Source: Kitagawia praeruptora | Lineage: Eukaryota > Streptophyta > Magnoliopsida > Apiales > Apiaceae | Direction of reading: 5' to 3' | Assembly (NCBI GenBank): GCA_037693485.1 | Contig: CM075351.1 | Location: forward strand, 15,867,001 to 15,931,000 | DNA: 64,000 nt | Shown: one piece after another, positions 23,941 to 35,038 of the stretch | Numbering within the stretch: position 1 is the first letter of the stretch | How the letters are laid out: every line of letters begins with the position of its first letter | The notes under the pieces: generated by a model | What the model was told of the DNA's origin: nothing | Databases searched by the model: none | What the model saw: the letters and a program-made list of their open reading frames with translations, nothing else | Position numbers and translations under genes: made by a program

Positions 23941-24089
23941 TGCAGGTCTGTAACGCAGGCTGCGCCTGCGTTACTGGTTTCGGGGCAGACTGCAGGTGTG
24001 TAACGCAGGCTGCCCTGCGTTACTGGTTGAGAGGCAGGTTGCGGCTTAGACGAGCAGGTTGCGCCTGCGTGTCTGCTTGTGGGGCAGTC
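23941..24089 (+). repeat. Three 48-51-bp GC-rich tandem units with perfect hairpins
   Basis: Units start at about 23941, 23991 and 24039, between integrase and the 3' ORF. The first contains an 11-bp perfect stem (23950-23960 with 23964-23974, loop TGC). The second has a 10-bp stem (24000-24009 with 24014-24023). The arms read GTAACGCAGG and CCTGCGTTAC. The third unit is diverged. The block is far more GC-rich than its surroundings. Confidence 0.85.
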
Positions 24090-24475
24090 TGCTTCACTTG
24101 CAGCTGGCAGCGCGTGAAGAATGGAAGCCAGCTTTTTTTTTTCGGTTGCAGCTGTGTGGTACGTATGTATATATATATAAAAAAATTTCTTTCACCCTCA
24201 ATTCTATTTATACTCCTATTAAATCATCTCTACACCCAATTCTTTTTATATTTCAATTCCAAAACCCTCTAAATTTTTTTTCAAAAATCCTATTTCTATT
24301 CTAAATCTTTTTCTTTAATTTATTAAATTCTTTTTCTATCCTACATCAAATTTCAAATTCCACCCAAATTTTTTTCCTTTTCACATTAAAATTTTTCTAT
24401 CACTCCATTGCCTATATATACTCATACATACACACCCAATTCATTATTTTCATCCTCTACATCTCTTAAAAATTC

Positions 24476-24486
24476 AAGTTTGGGGG
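24476..24486 (+). promoter_or_regulatory. Internal polypurine-like tract upstream of the 3' ORF
   Basis: AAGTTTGGGGG, the same core as the true PPT at 27591. Possibly a second-strand priming site or a remnant of rearrangement. Confidence 0.45.
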
Positions 24487-24698
24487 AAAATTAGTACAAG
24501 TTCACCTCTTCGATTCGTAGTGGGATTTCTCTTCTCCATTTTAATTTTTTTATTACTAATTTGTGTTCTTGTAAATTGGGGGTTTTGTATTCTTCTTGTA
24601 AATTGGGTATTTGTGGTGTGATTTTGCTTGGTGGTTGTTTGTGGGATATTTCTTGGTGGTTGTTGGTGGTGTTATTGTTGAGTGGGGTTTTGGTTATT

Positions 24699-25776
24699 AT
24701 GGCACCTAAGCGAATGAGGGGTGGTTCTATTAGGGTGGAGAGATTTTCTTCTCCGGATGCGGAGGTTGAGTACAATCGGTTGTTGTCAAGGTCGGTGGCG
24801 AAAGAAAGGGGGGGTTTTGCCAACTCGTCATTATGGGTTGGTTGATGTGATTAGTGAGTTACGTTGGGGAGAGATTTGTAAGGCGTCTGCTCCGGTTCCG
24901 TTGAATATTGTTAGGGAGTTTTATGCGAATGCTAAAGGTGAGCCGGATGGGGTGTCTGTGGTTCGAGGTAAACAGGTGGATTACAGTCCAGATGCTATTC
25001 GTCCGATTTTGGGACAACCACCTAAGCTTGTGGGGGTTGAAGATTGGGCAAGGAAGAATAGTGAGGATGTGGATATGGAGGCGATTATTCATGAGTTATG
25101 TGTTCCTGGTACAGTTTGGAAGTATAAATTAGGAACTACTGAGCCAATTAATTTTCCGTCTTCTGCGATGAATAAGTTTGCAAGAGCATGGTATTTATTT
25201 ATCTGTGCTAATATTATGCCTACTTCTCATACGGGTGAGGTAACAGCTGATAGAACAATTCTTCTTTGGGGCATTCTAAAGGGAAAGTACATTGACGTTG
25301 GATATATTGTTTATCAGAATATTGTCAGGTTTTTAAAGTCTAATACACTGTCATCATTGCCTCATGCTTCTATTATAACTGGTTTGTGTAGGGATAGTGG
25401 TGTTATATGGGGTGCGGAGGAGGATTTGCAATCGCCTTTGGCTTCCATTGTGGATGTGTCTATTGATCGAATGCCGGAATGACAAGGTGGGGTTCCGCAT
25501 CCGAGGGGGCTTGGTTATGATGTTAGTGATGCTGGTTCTAATGGTTAGGGAGCGGGCGCTCCGCCGCGTGTTTCGAGAGTACCGGGAGTTTTTGATGCCC
25601 ACTTTAGACTTTGGTATAGGCGGATGGATGCTATACATGCTTGTACCCAGAAGTATGCTCAGGATATGGCTACAGCTTTGAGAGATGCAGGTATTCAGGC
25701 AAGGTGGCCAGTCTATGGAGTTCATACGCAGTATCCACCGCCAGAGTCTGACTCATCCGAGGAGGAGGACGAGTAG
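24699..25776 (+). pseudogene. Athila 3' ORF with putative plant transposon domain
   Basis: ATG 24699 opens MAPKRMRGGSIRVERF. A one-base expansion of the G run at 24808-24814 shifts the frame. The next frame carries VREFYANAKGE, VRGKQVDYSPDAIRPILG, KFARAWYLFICANIMPT and DRTILLWGILKGKYIDVG, the conserved blocks of the domain listed as putative plant transposon protein (PF20167), found in many Gypsy 3' ORFs. Stops at 25480-25482 and 25546-25548 precede a C-terminal acidic tail (SDSSEEEDE) ending at TAG 25774-25776. In Athila this position is held by an ORF sometimes called envelope-like; I see no signal peptide or clear membrane segment here, and its role is unknown. Confidence 0.8.
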
Positions 25777-26754
25777 GTATTTTTTCTGCTATCCCTTGTA
25801 TTTACTTCCATTCAATGCGGACATTAAATATTTTAAGTTTGGGGGTGGTTTGAGGGATAAGTAGTTGTTGTTGTATTATTTGTTCATGTAGGATTTCATG
25901 CTTTGCATATTAGTAGTAGTAAATTATGCATGTTTGTTCGTGTTATCTACGTTTGTTTTATATAGGACATTCTATTTTTATGTTCGTATTTCATGTGAGT
26001 TCATAATAGTTTGCATTTGCACCCATGCTTGATAGGAATTTTGTGTTGTTGACGCTTTTGATTGAGAAGTGATATGCTTTGTTCATGTGCACACACATAC
26101 ACTAGTAAGTTGAAGCTAGTAGACTTAGTGAATGTTGTAAGTGATTAGAAGGACATGAATATGTGCAAGATGATTTAGTTTGCATGCTTTGAATACAAGT
26201 TGGTGCATTAGAGAGATTTTTGCTTGGGATTGAGTATGTTTTTCCACCAAGTGAGTTTTGAGCCTTATTGCATATTTGCAATTTATTCGTTTGCTTGAGT
26301 GTCCACGGATTGTTTGCATTGCTAGCAGTTGTTTAAGGTCTTTCTTGAAACGCATGACATTATTTGAAGATTAAAATGATAAAGGCATTTAGGAATAACC
26401 GCATATTTTTCCATATTACCACACCATGTTTACATGATCAATTAGTTAACCCGTTGAGCTTAATCCAATTTTTTCGGTGACATACCACATTACTTGCCTA
26501 GACCTTTTTCTTGTATTGGCCTTACATTATTTTGAACTCATATTGTCAAAGGCTAGTAGAGTGCTTAAGGGAATAATAAGGTGTGCAAGGAGGGGTTTAT
26601 TGTTGGTCGTACTTTTGGGGAAAATATTGAAATTGGGTTGTTTACTTGATAGTCGGCATGTGTAATAAAATTGTGGGATCATTGTTATTGTTTATATTAT
26701 TGTTTGTGTTGTATTTAGCTCTCGAAAAAAAAAGAAAAAAAAAGAAAAAAAAGA

Positions 26755-26795
<41 letters not shown>

Positions 26796-27590
26796 GAGAG
26801 TATGTTTGTGTTTGTTGTGATCCTGCTTTAGTCGACTAGTCGAGTGTTTGTTTAGTAAAGATTATGTGGGGGGAACAGGGTGTTGTGTGTGATTCATTAT
26901 GGTTCTTACTAGCTTTTGACACTTCACCTGTTTTGGCTTATTTGACATACCTTGTCCCTAGCCCCGTTACAACCTAAATAAAGACCTTTTGATTATCGGC
27001 ATTGATGTATGTTGTGTTAAGAGTTAGATTGATACTAAATGTCAAGCATGATTATGATTTTGTTGGAATTGAGTGATACACTTATCCTTGTTCTTGAGTG
27101 AATATTCTTTGTGAGTGGATTGTGAGTGTTTGCTTGTTCTTGCGTATGAGATCCCGAGTGTTGTCTCAAAGATGTACTCTTGTAGGCTTAGCATGTTTAC
27201 TAACTTATTCTTACACTTGACATGGACTTGTGAGAACTTATGCATGTTCATTGAGTAGACTATGTGAATACTTGCACTTTCGACACCAAGACATTGCGTA
27301 TTTACTTTGATTCTTAAGTTGATATGGCATGAGAGGATTTGAAGGTATGGTAGGCTAGATTAATTGCATTTGCATATTAGTTGCATTCATGCATTGCATT
27401 GCATTAGGTTAAATGGATTTTGTGGGTACATTCGCTATAGGCCCTCACGAGACCTTACTCGTCCACTAGGGCTGCCTAGGGGTTTAAAGGGCTTGTTGCA
27501 TATGCCAAATGCAACCGTGATCACCTACGGAAGTGGTACTAGTTAGTTAGTTAGTTGTAATTGTTTATGCTTGAGAACAAGCATCGGTTT
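25777..27590 (+). other. Athila 3' non-coding region
   Basis: About 1.8 kb without a credible gene. It includes a second internal PPT-like tract (25835-25845, AAGTTTGGGGG) and a poly-A/TA microsatellite (about 26728-26793). Long 3' spacers before the PPT are common in Athila-type elements. Confidence 0.75.
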
Positions 27591-27603
27591 AAGTTTGGGG
27601 GTG
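27591..27603 (+). promoter_or_regulatory. Polypurine tract of the Athila element
   Basis: AAGTTTGGGGGTG directly precedes the TGATAAG start of the 3' LTR. Confidence 0.85.
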
Positions 27604-28792
27604 TGATAAGTGGATTTTATATCCACTTGGAGCATTCTAAATCGGCTTAAATTGATTATCTTGGACTCAAGTTTCTTGTAGTTTTGATGTGTTTTGCTTA
27701 GTTGTGCAGATTTACGAGAATGTTGATTAAGGTTGATGCTTCTATCGTTTTTGGAGGATTAATTGATTAAAATTCGGATTTTCTGGGAAGGCTGCGCAAC
27801 TTACACTATTTTGGCCATATCTGGAGTTCTGTAAGTCCGTTTTCAGCGATCTTACTGCCCACGCGAAGCTTGGGAGATTTTCTACAACTTGGGATAGATA
27901 GCAGGTGCAGAGAATGTAGGGAATTAGTTCGCGCACGTATTCTTTTTGAAGCATGGCTGGGAAATTACTGTTTTGCCCTTTTCAAGTTCTAATTATATTT
28001 CGGGTAGTTTTTAGCACCTTAATTAAATTCTAATTGTAATAGAAGATATTTTCTTGCTGGGCAAGAAATATAGAGCCTATTTAAACACATCTAAGCATTG
28101 TAATTTGTATCATAGTTTTATTATTGTAACCAGCTGAAATCTGCAAGGGAGAAAAGGAGAGAAGGATTCAACGCTCGGTGACAAGCACGAATCTAGATCT
28201 ACTTCATCTTTTGTATACATTGGATTATAGATTTGTTTTCTCAACTCTTAGTTTTTATAATATTATTACTTCTTTCTTCCATATCTTGTTATTCATCATG
28301 TTTTCATCAAATCCCATGACGATGAACAGTTTAATTATGGGCTAATCGTTGTCATGGGATTCTAACGGAGTTATTTGTGTCTATTCATCTTCTATCTCTT
28401 TTGTGGATGTATGTTTAGTTTGGTATGCGTATGCTGACAGGTAGCGTATACTTGTTTCGTGTTATCCGATCAAATATCAAAACCATTGCACATAGTGATT
28501 AAAGGCGTCAGATCTAAGGGAAGTATTTAATGAAGTTAGGATCCCATGTTTATTCTCATATAAATAATTCGATTACAATTCTCATTAGCTAATAATTCTT
28601 AGTTTAATATTTTGCATATTAGTTTAATCTAGATAATCAAACTCCAATTTGTTATTTTTCTTAGCAGTGAATTAAAACCATACATTGTTGCATAGGCATA
28701 TTTACTAAATAGAACCATAACCAGATCTCTGTGGAACGAACTTGATTTATATTACTTGTGACTACGTGCGCTTGCGTAATTTTGGCATAACA
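27604..28792 (+). repeat. 3' LTR of the Athila element, 301 bp shorter
   Basis: 1189 bp, the same TGATAAGTGG start and GGCATAACA end. It lacks the block corresponding to 17591-17891 of the 5' LTR. Confidence 0.88.
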
Positions 28793-28987
28793 AGTTTTTG
28801 GCGCCGCTGCCGGGGATCATCGATGTTTTTTTATTTTAGTTTATGTGCTTGTCATCAGTGGTCGTTAACGTTCACTGACTCGGATTTCTTACTTAGTTTG
28901 TTTGATTCGTGGTGTTTCAGGTACTTAAGTTTGTATGCGAACACGCTTACAAGCTCGTTTGGAAGAACTGGCAGAAGACGACCTTAT
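28793..28987 (+). repeat. Second copy of the Athila leader after the 3' LTR
   Basis: This is the PBS, leader and first gag codons (equivalent to 18308-18503), lying after the downstream LTR. It stops within GACGACCTTAT, then Helitron body resumes. This LTR-internal-LTR-internal order indicates an unequal exchange between elements, followed by a deletion. Confidence 0.85.
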
Positions 28988-29219
28988 TAGTATTATAATA
29001 TTATTATTTTATTTGTTTTAAAAAGAAATGTCGGTGATATAATTGGAAAAATAGAGGTTTTAGTAAGAGAAGGTAATCGGCTAATAACTATTTATTATAT
29101 TATTATAAATAATAATTAAGTAAAATAACATGTTTTATTAGTTAATGGTAAATAAGTAAAATTAACAGGCACCAACCAACCAAACTTTTAATATTTCGTC
29201 TTTTATATAATAGTATAGA

Positions 29220-30020
29220 TTTTGATTAATGATTGTAAGATGCGGTGTGATATTTTTGGATTTATATTAGTGATTGCAAGATTAGTTTTAAATTTAAAGG
29301 TAACATGTTTTAGTTAGAAAACAAATATTAGCATTTGTAAGATATGGTTCAATTTTAAGTGTCTATAAAAGGTTATTTCTTCAATTAAAAGTAAATGTTA
29401 AAAATGCAATCGGCTAATAACTATTTATTATTTTTATTTTAAATAATAATTAAGTAAAATAACATGTTTTATTACTTAAGGGTAAATAAGTAAAATCAAC
29501 ATGTACCTTTCTTCTGATATGTTATAAATTTTATTTAATAATATAATTAGGTTTTATATAATCATTATTTTCAATAATTTTTTTACTTTTAATATAATTT
29601 AATATATTCATGTTCAAGAATTATCCTCATGTTTTCTTATTATTAGCAATATATATAGATTTTTATTATATTTTATTAATGATTGTAAGATGCGGTGTGA
29701 TATTTTTGGGTTTATATTAGTTATTGCAAGATTAGTTTTAAATTTAAAGGTAACATGTTTTAGTTAGAAAATAAATATTAACGTTGGTAAGATATGGTAC
29801 AATTTTAGGTGTTTATAAAAGGTAATTTCTTGAATTAAAAGTAAATTTTAAAAAGGCAATCGGCAAATAACTATTTATTAGATTATTATAAATAATAATT
29901 AAGTAAGGATAATTAAGTAAAATAACATATTTTATTAGTTAAGGGTAAATAAGTAAAATCAACAGGTACCAACCAACCAACCAAACTTTTAATATTTCGG
30001 CTTTTATATATTAGCATAGA
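29220..30020 (-). repeat. Duplicated Helitron-flank block with a second 5' terminus
   Basis: The sequence AATGATTGTAAGATGCGGTG and about 120 bp after it occur at both 29227 and 29682. The block ends with a Helitron-like 5' end at 30020. The copy at 63814-63883 has the same order, so this may be part of a longer Helitron form. Confidence 0.6.
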
Positions 30021-30786
30021 TAAGTAAATTGTTTTTTTATAAAAAAATAATTATATGTAATTTTAAGTTGCGCGATTATATACCAAAAACATATTTTTAA
30101 GTATTGCATATTTTGTAATTTTATTTGATTTATCAATTGGTATAAAATTATTTTATTTTTATAATTAAAATTAAATAGATTAAAAAATTAAATAGAAAAT
30201 AAATGAAAATCAGATTTCTAGTTACATCATCATAACCAGACGCGGTTTTTTTGTTTTCCATGGAAGTACTACATATGTAACCTAAATCCAAGGATTTTTT
30301 TTCACTACTCTTACTCCCTCACACTATAGGTTTAATGGTTTTATCTATCTCTAAAACTTTTCTCTCCCTTCTCTCTAAAATAACATAGTAACCCTAAAAA
30401 TAAATTCCCAGCCGCCACCTAAACACTTAGCCAGATTTACATTCTTACATACCAGTCCATCATAAAATCCAGTATCCTGTTCTAAATTCATTGCAATTAA
30501 ACAAACCCGCTTCCAATCAAATTCATCCAATTAAACACCTTCCATTTTAATCTAAATCGTAAGATCCCATGTGCCTTGTTCTTGTCTGATTGAATGACCC
30601 ACAGTTTGTCGTATTCATACAATTAATAGTCTTACATATTTGTAAGTGTTTGTCTTGTTCATGTGACAAGTGTTTGTCTTGTTCATGTGACAAGTAGTAA
30701 GTCAGTAAGCTGATTGTTTTTGTTGGAAAGCTATGTTTTGTCTTTCCGATAGTTCTTTGGAAGTCTAAGTAAAGGAGTGAAAGGAG
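30021..30786 (+). other. Probable LINE 5' region and flank
   Basis: A+T-rich DNA, then from about 30290 a pyrimidine-rich leader-like stretch. A 24-bp tandem pair (TGTTTGTCTTGTTCATGTGA...) lies at about 30648-30695. No separate gene is seen. The LINE 5' end cannot be fixed from this copy alone. Confidence 0.5.
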
Positions 30787-31966
30787 ATGTCGACACCTGC
30801 GACAAGTGTGGAGGATCTGTATGCTCGGCTAACGGTGGAGGAAGAGGGTGAATGAGGGGTAGTTATTGCGGATGGAGAAGCCAGGAAGCAACAAACCACA
30901 TATGTTTTGGTAGGACGTTTTCTAATAGAAAAAAAACATTAATTTTAAATTTATGCAAAATGTTCTTGCTTCCCTATGGCGACCAAAGGAAAGGATGGAA
31001 ATTCATGACATTGGAGGTCATCGATATTCGTTTGTGTTTTACCATATCTTGGATATGCAGAAGGTTTTAGAAGGGGGGCCATGGACATTTGAGCAGAGTT
31101 TATTAGCATATCATAGACTCCGAGAAAATGAGGATCCACATCTGGTTAACTTGCATAAGAGTGATATGTGGGTTCAAGTATATGACCTCCCAAAGAGTTT
31201 CCTCCCAGAGAATATACTCACAAATATAGGCAACTTTGTGGGGAAATTCGTGAAAACTGATCTGGATAATCTGAGTGAAGGATGGAGAACGTATGCTCGA
31301 GTACGAGTAACAATGGATCTGGATAAACCTCTTAAAAGATGTATGCGGATTAAAAGAGAGGGTGGAGAGTGGAGCTGGGTGAACTTTAAGTATGAGAGAC
31401 TTAGTAGTTTTTGTTTTGTTTGTGGAATAATTGGTCACTCTTACAGAGACTGCAGCCTGGTGTACGCAAAGCCCGAAGAAGATATACCTCGGGCGTATGG
31501 AACCTGGTTAAGAGCTCCAACAAGGAACATGAGCTCTCAGAACTTGGGAGCAAAATGGCTCCGTAATGCAAATGAAGGAAACAAGGCATGGGAAGAAGGA
31601 GTAGGAAGTTCGAAGGTAGAAACCACCGGGCAGAGCAGAGATAGGGTGGAGGAGAAATTCATGAAAGTGGATGGACAATTAAGAGAGACCTTAGGGAAAT
31701 ATGGGGGGATCAGAATGGTACTGAGTGATCATGGGAGTGAAAGTCGACAAAATGACTTTGAAAGCCAAACAGCTGGGGGCGCGGGAGGGAGTAGATTGTA
31801 TAATGGAATAGTTGTAACTGACCCGAAAAGGAGGCGTGTTGAGGAGGAGAACATCACGAAGGACAGAGCAGAGGGTAGGGTTCTATCAAATGGTCCTAAA
31901 TTAATCACCGGGCCAAAAAACTTGCGAGAGGTGGGACTTGCGGAGCAAGCCCGCCTAGATCAATGA
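30787..31966 (+). pseudogene. LINE ORF1, DUF4283 nucleic-acid-binding protein
   Basis: ATG 30787 (MSTPATSVEDLYARL) leads to TGA at 30853-30855. The frame is then lost in the A run near 30929-30936 and is open again from before 30953. Visible blocks: VLASLWRPKERMEI, FVFYHILDMQKVLEGGPWTF (DUF4283), WVQVYDLPKSFLPE, then the CCHC knuckle CFVCGIIGHSYRDC at about 31417-31458. The tail is charged and low in structure. In plant L1 elements this protein binds the element RNA. The last codons overlap ORF2 (ATG 31963). Confidence 0.87.
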
Positions 31967-34900
31967 GTTTAATAGCTTGGAACTGTCGTGGGTTGGGCCA
32001 AGCACGTACAGTTCGATTTCTAAACGAAATCACAAATCAGTTAAAGCCTAGTTTTGTTTTTCTTTCGGAAATGTTAGCTACACGGGTTAAAGTAGAAGCA
32101 GTTTGTAAGGGGATTCATTTTGCGGGCTGTTGGGTCGTTGAGGCTCAGGGGCATAGTGGAGGTTTAGCTTTACTCTGGAAAAATGAAGGGGGATGTAAAG
32201 TAATTGCAGCCACTAAGAATTTTATTGACTTTGAGATAGAAAATGATCAGGTTGGGCGCTGGCGATACACTGGCTTTTATGGATGTCCAGAGAGAGGTAG
32301 AAGATTTGAATCGTGGAATATTATACGTACTTTGGCTGGTAACTCAGACCTCCCGTGGTGTATAATCGGAGATTTTAATGATCTTCAATTTGCAGATGAG
32401 AAGAGAGGAGGTAGAGACCATTCTCGCAATTGTTTGAATGGGTTTGGGGAAACAATAAGGGAATGTGAGCTGCTGGACTTGGGTTTTGTGGGAGAGAAAT
32501 ATACTTGGGAAAAGTCGAGGGGGAAGCCTAACTCGGTGCAGGAGCGTCTTGACAGGGGGTTAGCAACACAACAATGGAAAGATTTGTTTCCTTTGGCTGA
32601 ATTAGGGTTCTCGAAGTGGCTACCTCAGACCACTTACCTTTGTACTTATAGTTAAATAAACAAGTATATGTTCCAAGGTGTAAGCGCTTTCAGTTTGAGA
32701 ATATATGGATAAAAGAAAAGGAGTGCTTTAATCTAGTAAAGGATAGTTGGGATCATACTGCAGACAAAACAATCTTGGAGAAAATGAGTTGCTGTGCGCT
32801 CAGGCTTGAGGAATGGGGAGGGGGGCTTAGTCAAGAATTAAATCAACAGATTCTGGACTGCCGTAAGAGATTAAGAAAATTCAGATCTCGTCGAGATGTT
32901 CACGGGATTCAAATGTATAATGCGGTGAGATGGGAGTTTCTGAACTTACTGGAAAGAAAAGAGGTGTATTGGAAGCAACGGGCAAAACAAATGTGGCTAC
33001 AAAATGGGGATCAAAATACCAAATTCTATCATCGATTTGCATCAGCTAGGAAAAAGAATAATGGGCTTAACCGTATAAAAGATGCAGGGGGTGAATGGAA
33101 AGAAGATGAGGAGGAAATTCAAGAAGTGATTACGAGTTACTATGCTGAAGTGTTCCAAGCTTCGGGATTGAGTGGCAAATTATCAGATCGGGAGATAGTA
33201 AATCAAGTGACAGAAGTTGACAATGCAGACTTAGTAACCGAGATTACATACGAGGAGGTTAGAAGTGCAATGTTCTCCATGCACCCGGATAAATCACCTG
33301 GGCAAGATGGCTTAAATCCAGCATTCTTTCAAACTTATTGGTGTATAGTTGGGACAGATGTGGTCCTGTTTTGTCAGCAGTTTATGAGCACGGGAGAACT
33401 CCCAAGTGGAATTAATCAAACGCTTGTATGTTTAATTCCGAAAGTTAAGGAACCTCAAGAGATGATTGATCTACGGCCAATCTCGTTATGCAATGTGTTA
33501 GTCCGAATTCTATCTAAAGTCATGGCGAATAGGTTGAAACTTTGTTTGCAATCGCTGATTTCGGAGAAGCGGAGCGCATTTATAGAGGGAAGATTGTTGA
33601 CTGATAATGCCTTTATAGCTTTTGAAGTCAATCACTATATGAGAAGATTGTCCCAGGGAACCAGTGGAATGGCAGGACTTAAAATAGATATTTCTAAAGC
33701 TTATGACAGGTTGGAATGAGAGTTCGTTCGAAATATGATGATAAAATTTGGGTTCAACGATTTGTGGATTGCAAGAATAATGGGACTGATCAACTCAGTT
33801 TCATACAGTTTTATTCGAAATGGAAATGTTTTTGGAGAGGTTATTCCATCCCGGGGAGTGCGACAAGGTGACCCAATATCTCTGTATATATACATCATAT
33901 GTGCGGAGGGGCTTAGCTCTATTATTAGGAGAAATGAAGAGGTTTGTTTATTGCATTGGTGTAAAATCGCTCGGGGTGCACCTACAATATCACACTTATT
34001 ATTCGCGGATGATTGCTACTTTTTCTTCCGAGCCACAAAGTCTGAAACTAATACTATGAAGCGAATACTGTGTAGGTATGAGGGGTTGTCGGGACAAATG
34101 ATTAATTTTACAAAATCATCAGTAAACTTCTCATCGAATACTTTAGGAAGTAATCGAAGGGAGGTGTGTCAGCAATTGGGAGTAAGGGAAGTTCAGAACC
34201 CGGGTAAGTATTTGGGAATGCCCATGTATGTAGGAAGAAGGAGTGTTGCAACCTTCTCTTTTCTGTCTGAAAAGATAAATCAGAAATTACAGCTTTGGCA
34301 AAATCAGACCCTATCTAAGGCGGGTAAAGTGACCTTATTAAAGACAGCAGCTCAGGTGGTTCCTAACTTCTGGATGAGTATGTTGTTGATCCCCTTGGAG
34401 GTGTGTGACAGAATTGAAAAAAGTATGAATGCGTTTTGGTGGGGAGGGGGAACCTCGTGTAGAGGGATCAAATGGATATCTTGGGAGAGACTATGTACGG
34501 TTAAAGAGGATAGTGGCCTGGGATTCAAGAAGTTAAACGAGTTTAACGTGGCAATGTTAGCAAAGCAGGCTTGGCGTGTGATAACTAATGCAAACCCGCT
34601 AGTAACAAATTTACTCCGTGCTCGTTATTTTCCCAACTCAAATTTCCTGGATGCAAAACTTGGAAATAATCCTAGCTACGTATGGCGGAGTTTAATGGAG
34701 GCCCAAGGTGTGATGAGACAAGGTTGCAGACGTCGAATTGGGGACGGTAAAGAGTCAAAAGTCTGGAAGGTGCCATGGCTGCCTTGCCCTTTAAATGGTT
34801 ATCTCACGACTGATTGTCCTGAAGAATTGAAGGAATTAATGGTCGAAAATTTGATGGATGAAAGCAAGAAATCATGGGATGATGCTGTGTTGCAAAATAT

Positions 34901-35038
34901 TTGCAATGATCGAGATTGTGAGTTGATAAAGAAGATACCAATTCCAAGGATTACAAAAACTGATTCTTGGTTCTGGTTTTTTGACGAGAAAGGGGAATTT
35001 TCAGTTAAGTCTTGCTATAGACAGGTTCGAGGTGAACG
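31963..35038 (+). pseudogene. LINE ORF2, endonuclease and reverse transcriptase
   Basis: The endonuclease starts MSLIAWNCRGLG and shows IIGDFNDL and QERLDRGLA, the APE-like blocks. A frameshift just before 32625 and a TAG at 32649-32651 break it where SDHLPLYL is read. The RT follows: SPGQDGLNPAFF, LIPKVKEPQ, LRPISLCNV, KIDISKAYDRLE. A TGA at 33717-33719 stands where Trp is expected; the same frame continues to RQGDPIS and the catalytic LLFADD (about 34000). The zf-RVT/RNase H end is missing because an LTR inserted at 35039. The product would nick DNA and prime cDNA synthesis at the target. Confidence 0.9.

Larger units (their letters stand above)
16818..28792 (+). mobile_element. Athila-type Gypsy retrotransposon, nearly complete but inactive
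   Basis: The order is LTR (16818-18307), Asp-tRNA PBS (18314-18331), gag, protease, RT, RNase H, integrase, 3' ORF, PPT (27591-27603), LTR (27604-28792). The gag and protease style, LTRs over 1 kb, the Asp-tRNA primer site and an extra ORF after integrase fit the Athila lineage. It landed in the right terminal repeat of the Harbinger element; the five bases before it are TACAC. No matching duplication is visible on the right, because sequence past the second LTR continues into a second copy of the 5' leader (28793-28987) before Helitron DNA resumes. At least seven in-frame stops and two frameshifts disable it. Confidence 0.88.
13318..29219 (-). mobile_element. Helitron H4 hosting Harbinger and Athila insertions
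   Basis: The 3' CTAG (13318-13321) and a hairpin (CGTGC-GAT-GCACG) are followed by family body sequence to 15193. After the nested insertions the body resumes near 28986 and reaches a 5' terminus TCTATACTATTATATAAAAG at 29219. A second, slightly altered 5' terminus (TCTATGCTAATATATAAAAG) lies at 30020, after a partial duplication of 29216-29345 at 29660-29800, so the true end may be 30020. Comparison with the related copy at 62338-63883 shows that about 280 bp of Helitron (the equivalent of 63284-63565) is missing at the right junction. No transposase frame of its own. Confidence 0.7.
30787..35038 (+). mobile_element. L1-type LINE, 3' part removed by an LTR insertion
   Basis: ORF1 (DUF4283 plus a CCHC zinc knuckle) overlaps the start of ORF2 (endonuclease then RT) by four bases, the usual plant L1 layout. 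The element is cut at 35038 by a Tekay LTR. No poly-A tail, RNase H domain or 3' UTR appears in the window. At least three stops and two frameshifts are present, so it is inactive. Confidence 0.88.

Noticed and set aside
24491..25725. Minus-strand frames opposite the Athila 3' ORF
   Set aside because: Shadows of the plus-strand coding sequence with its recognisable domain.
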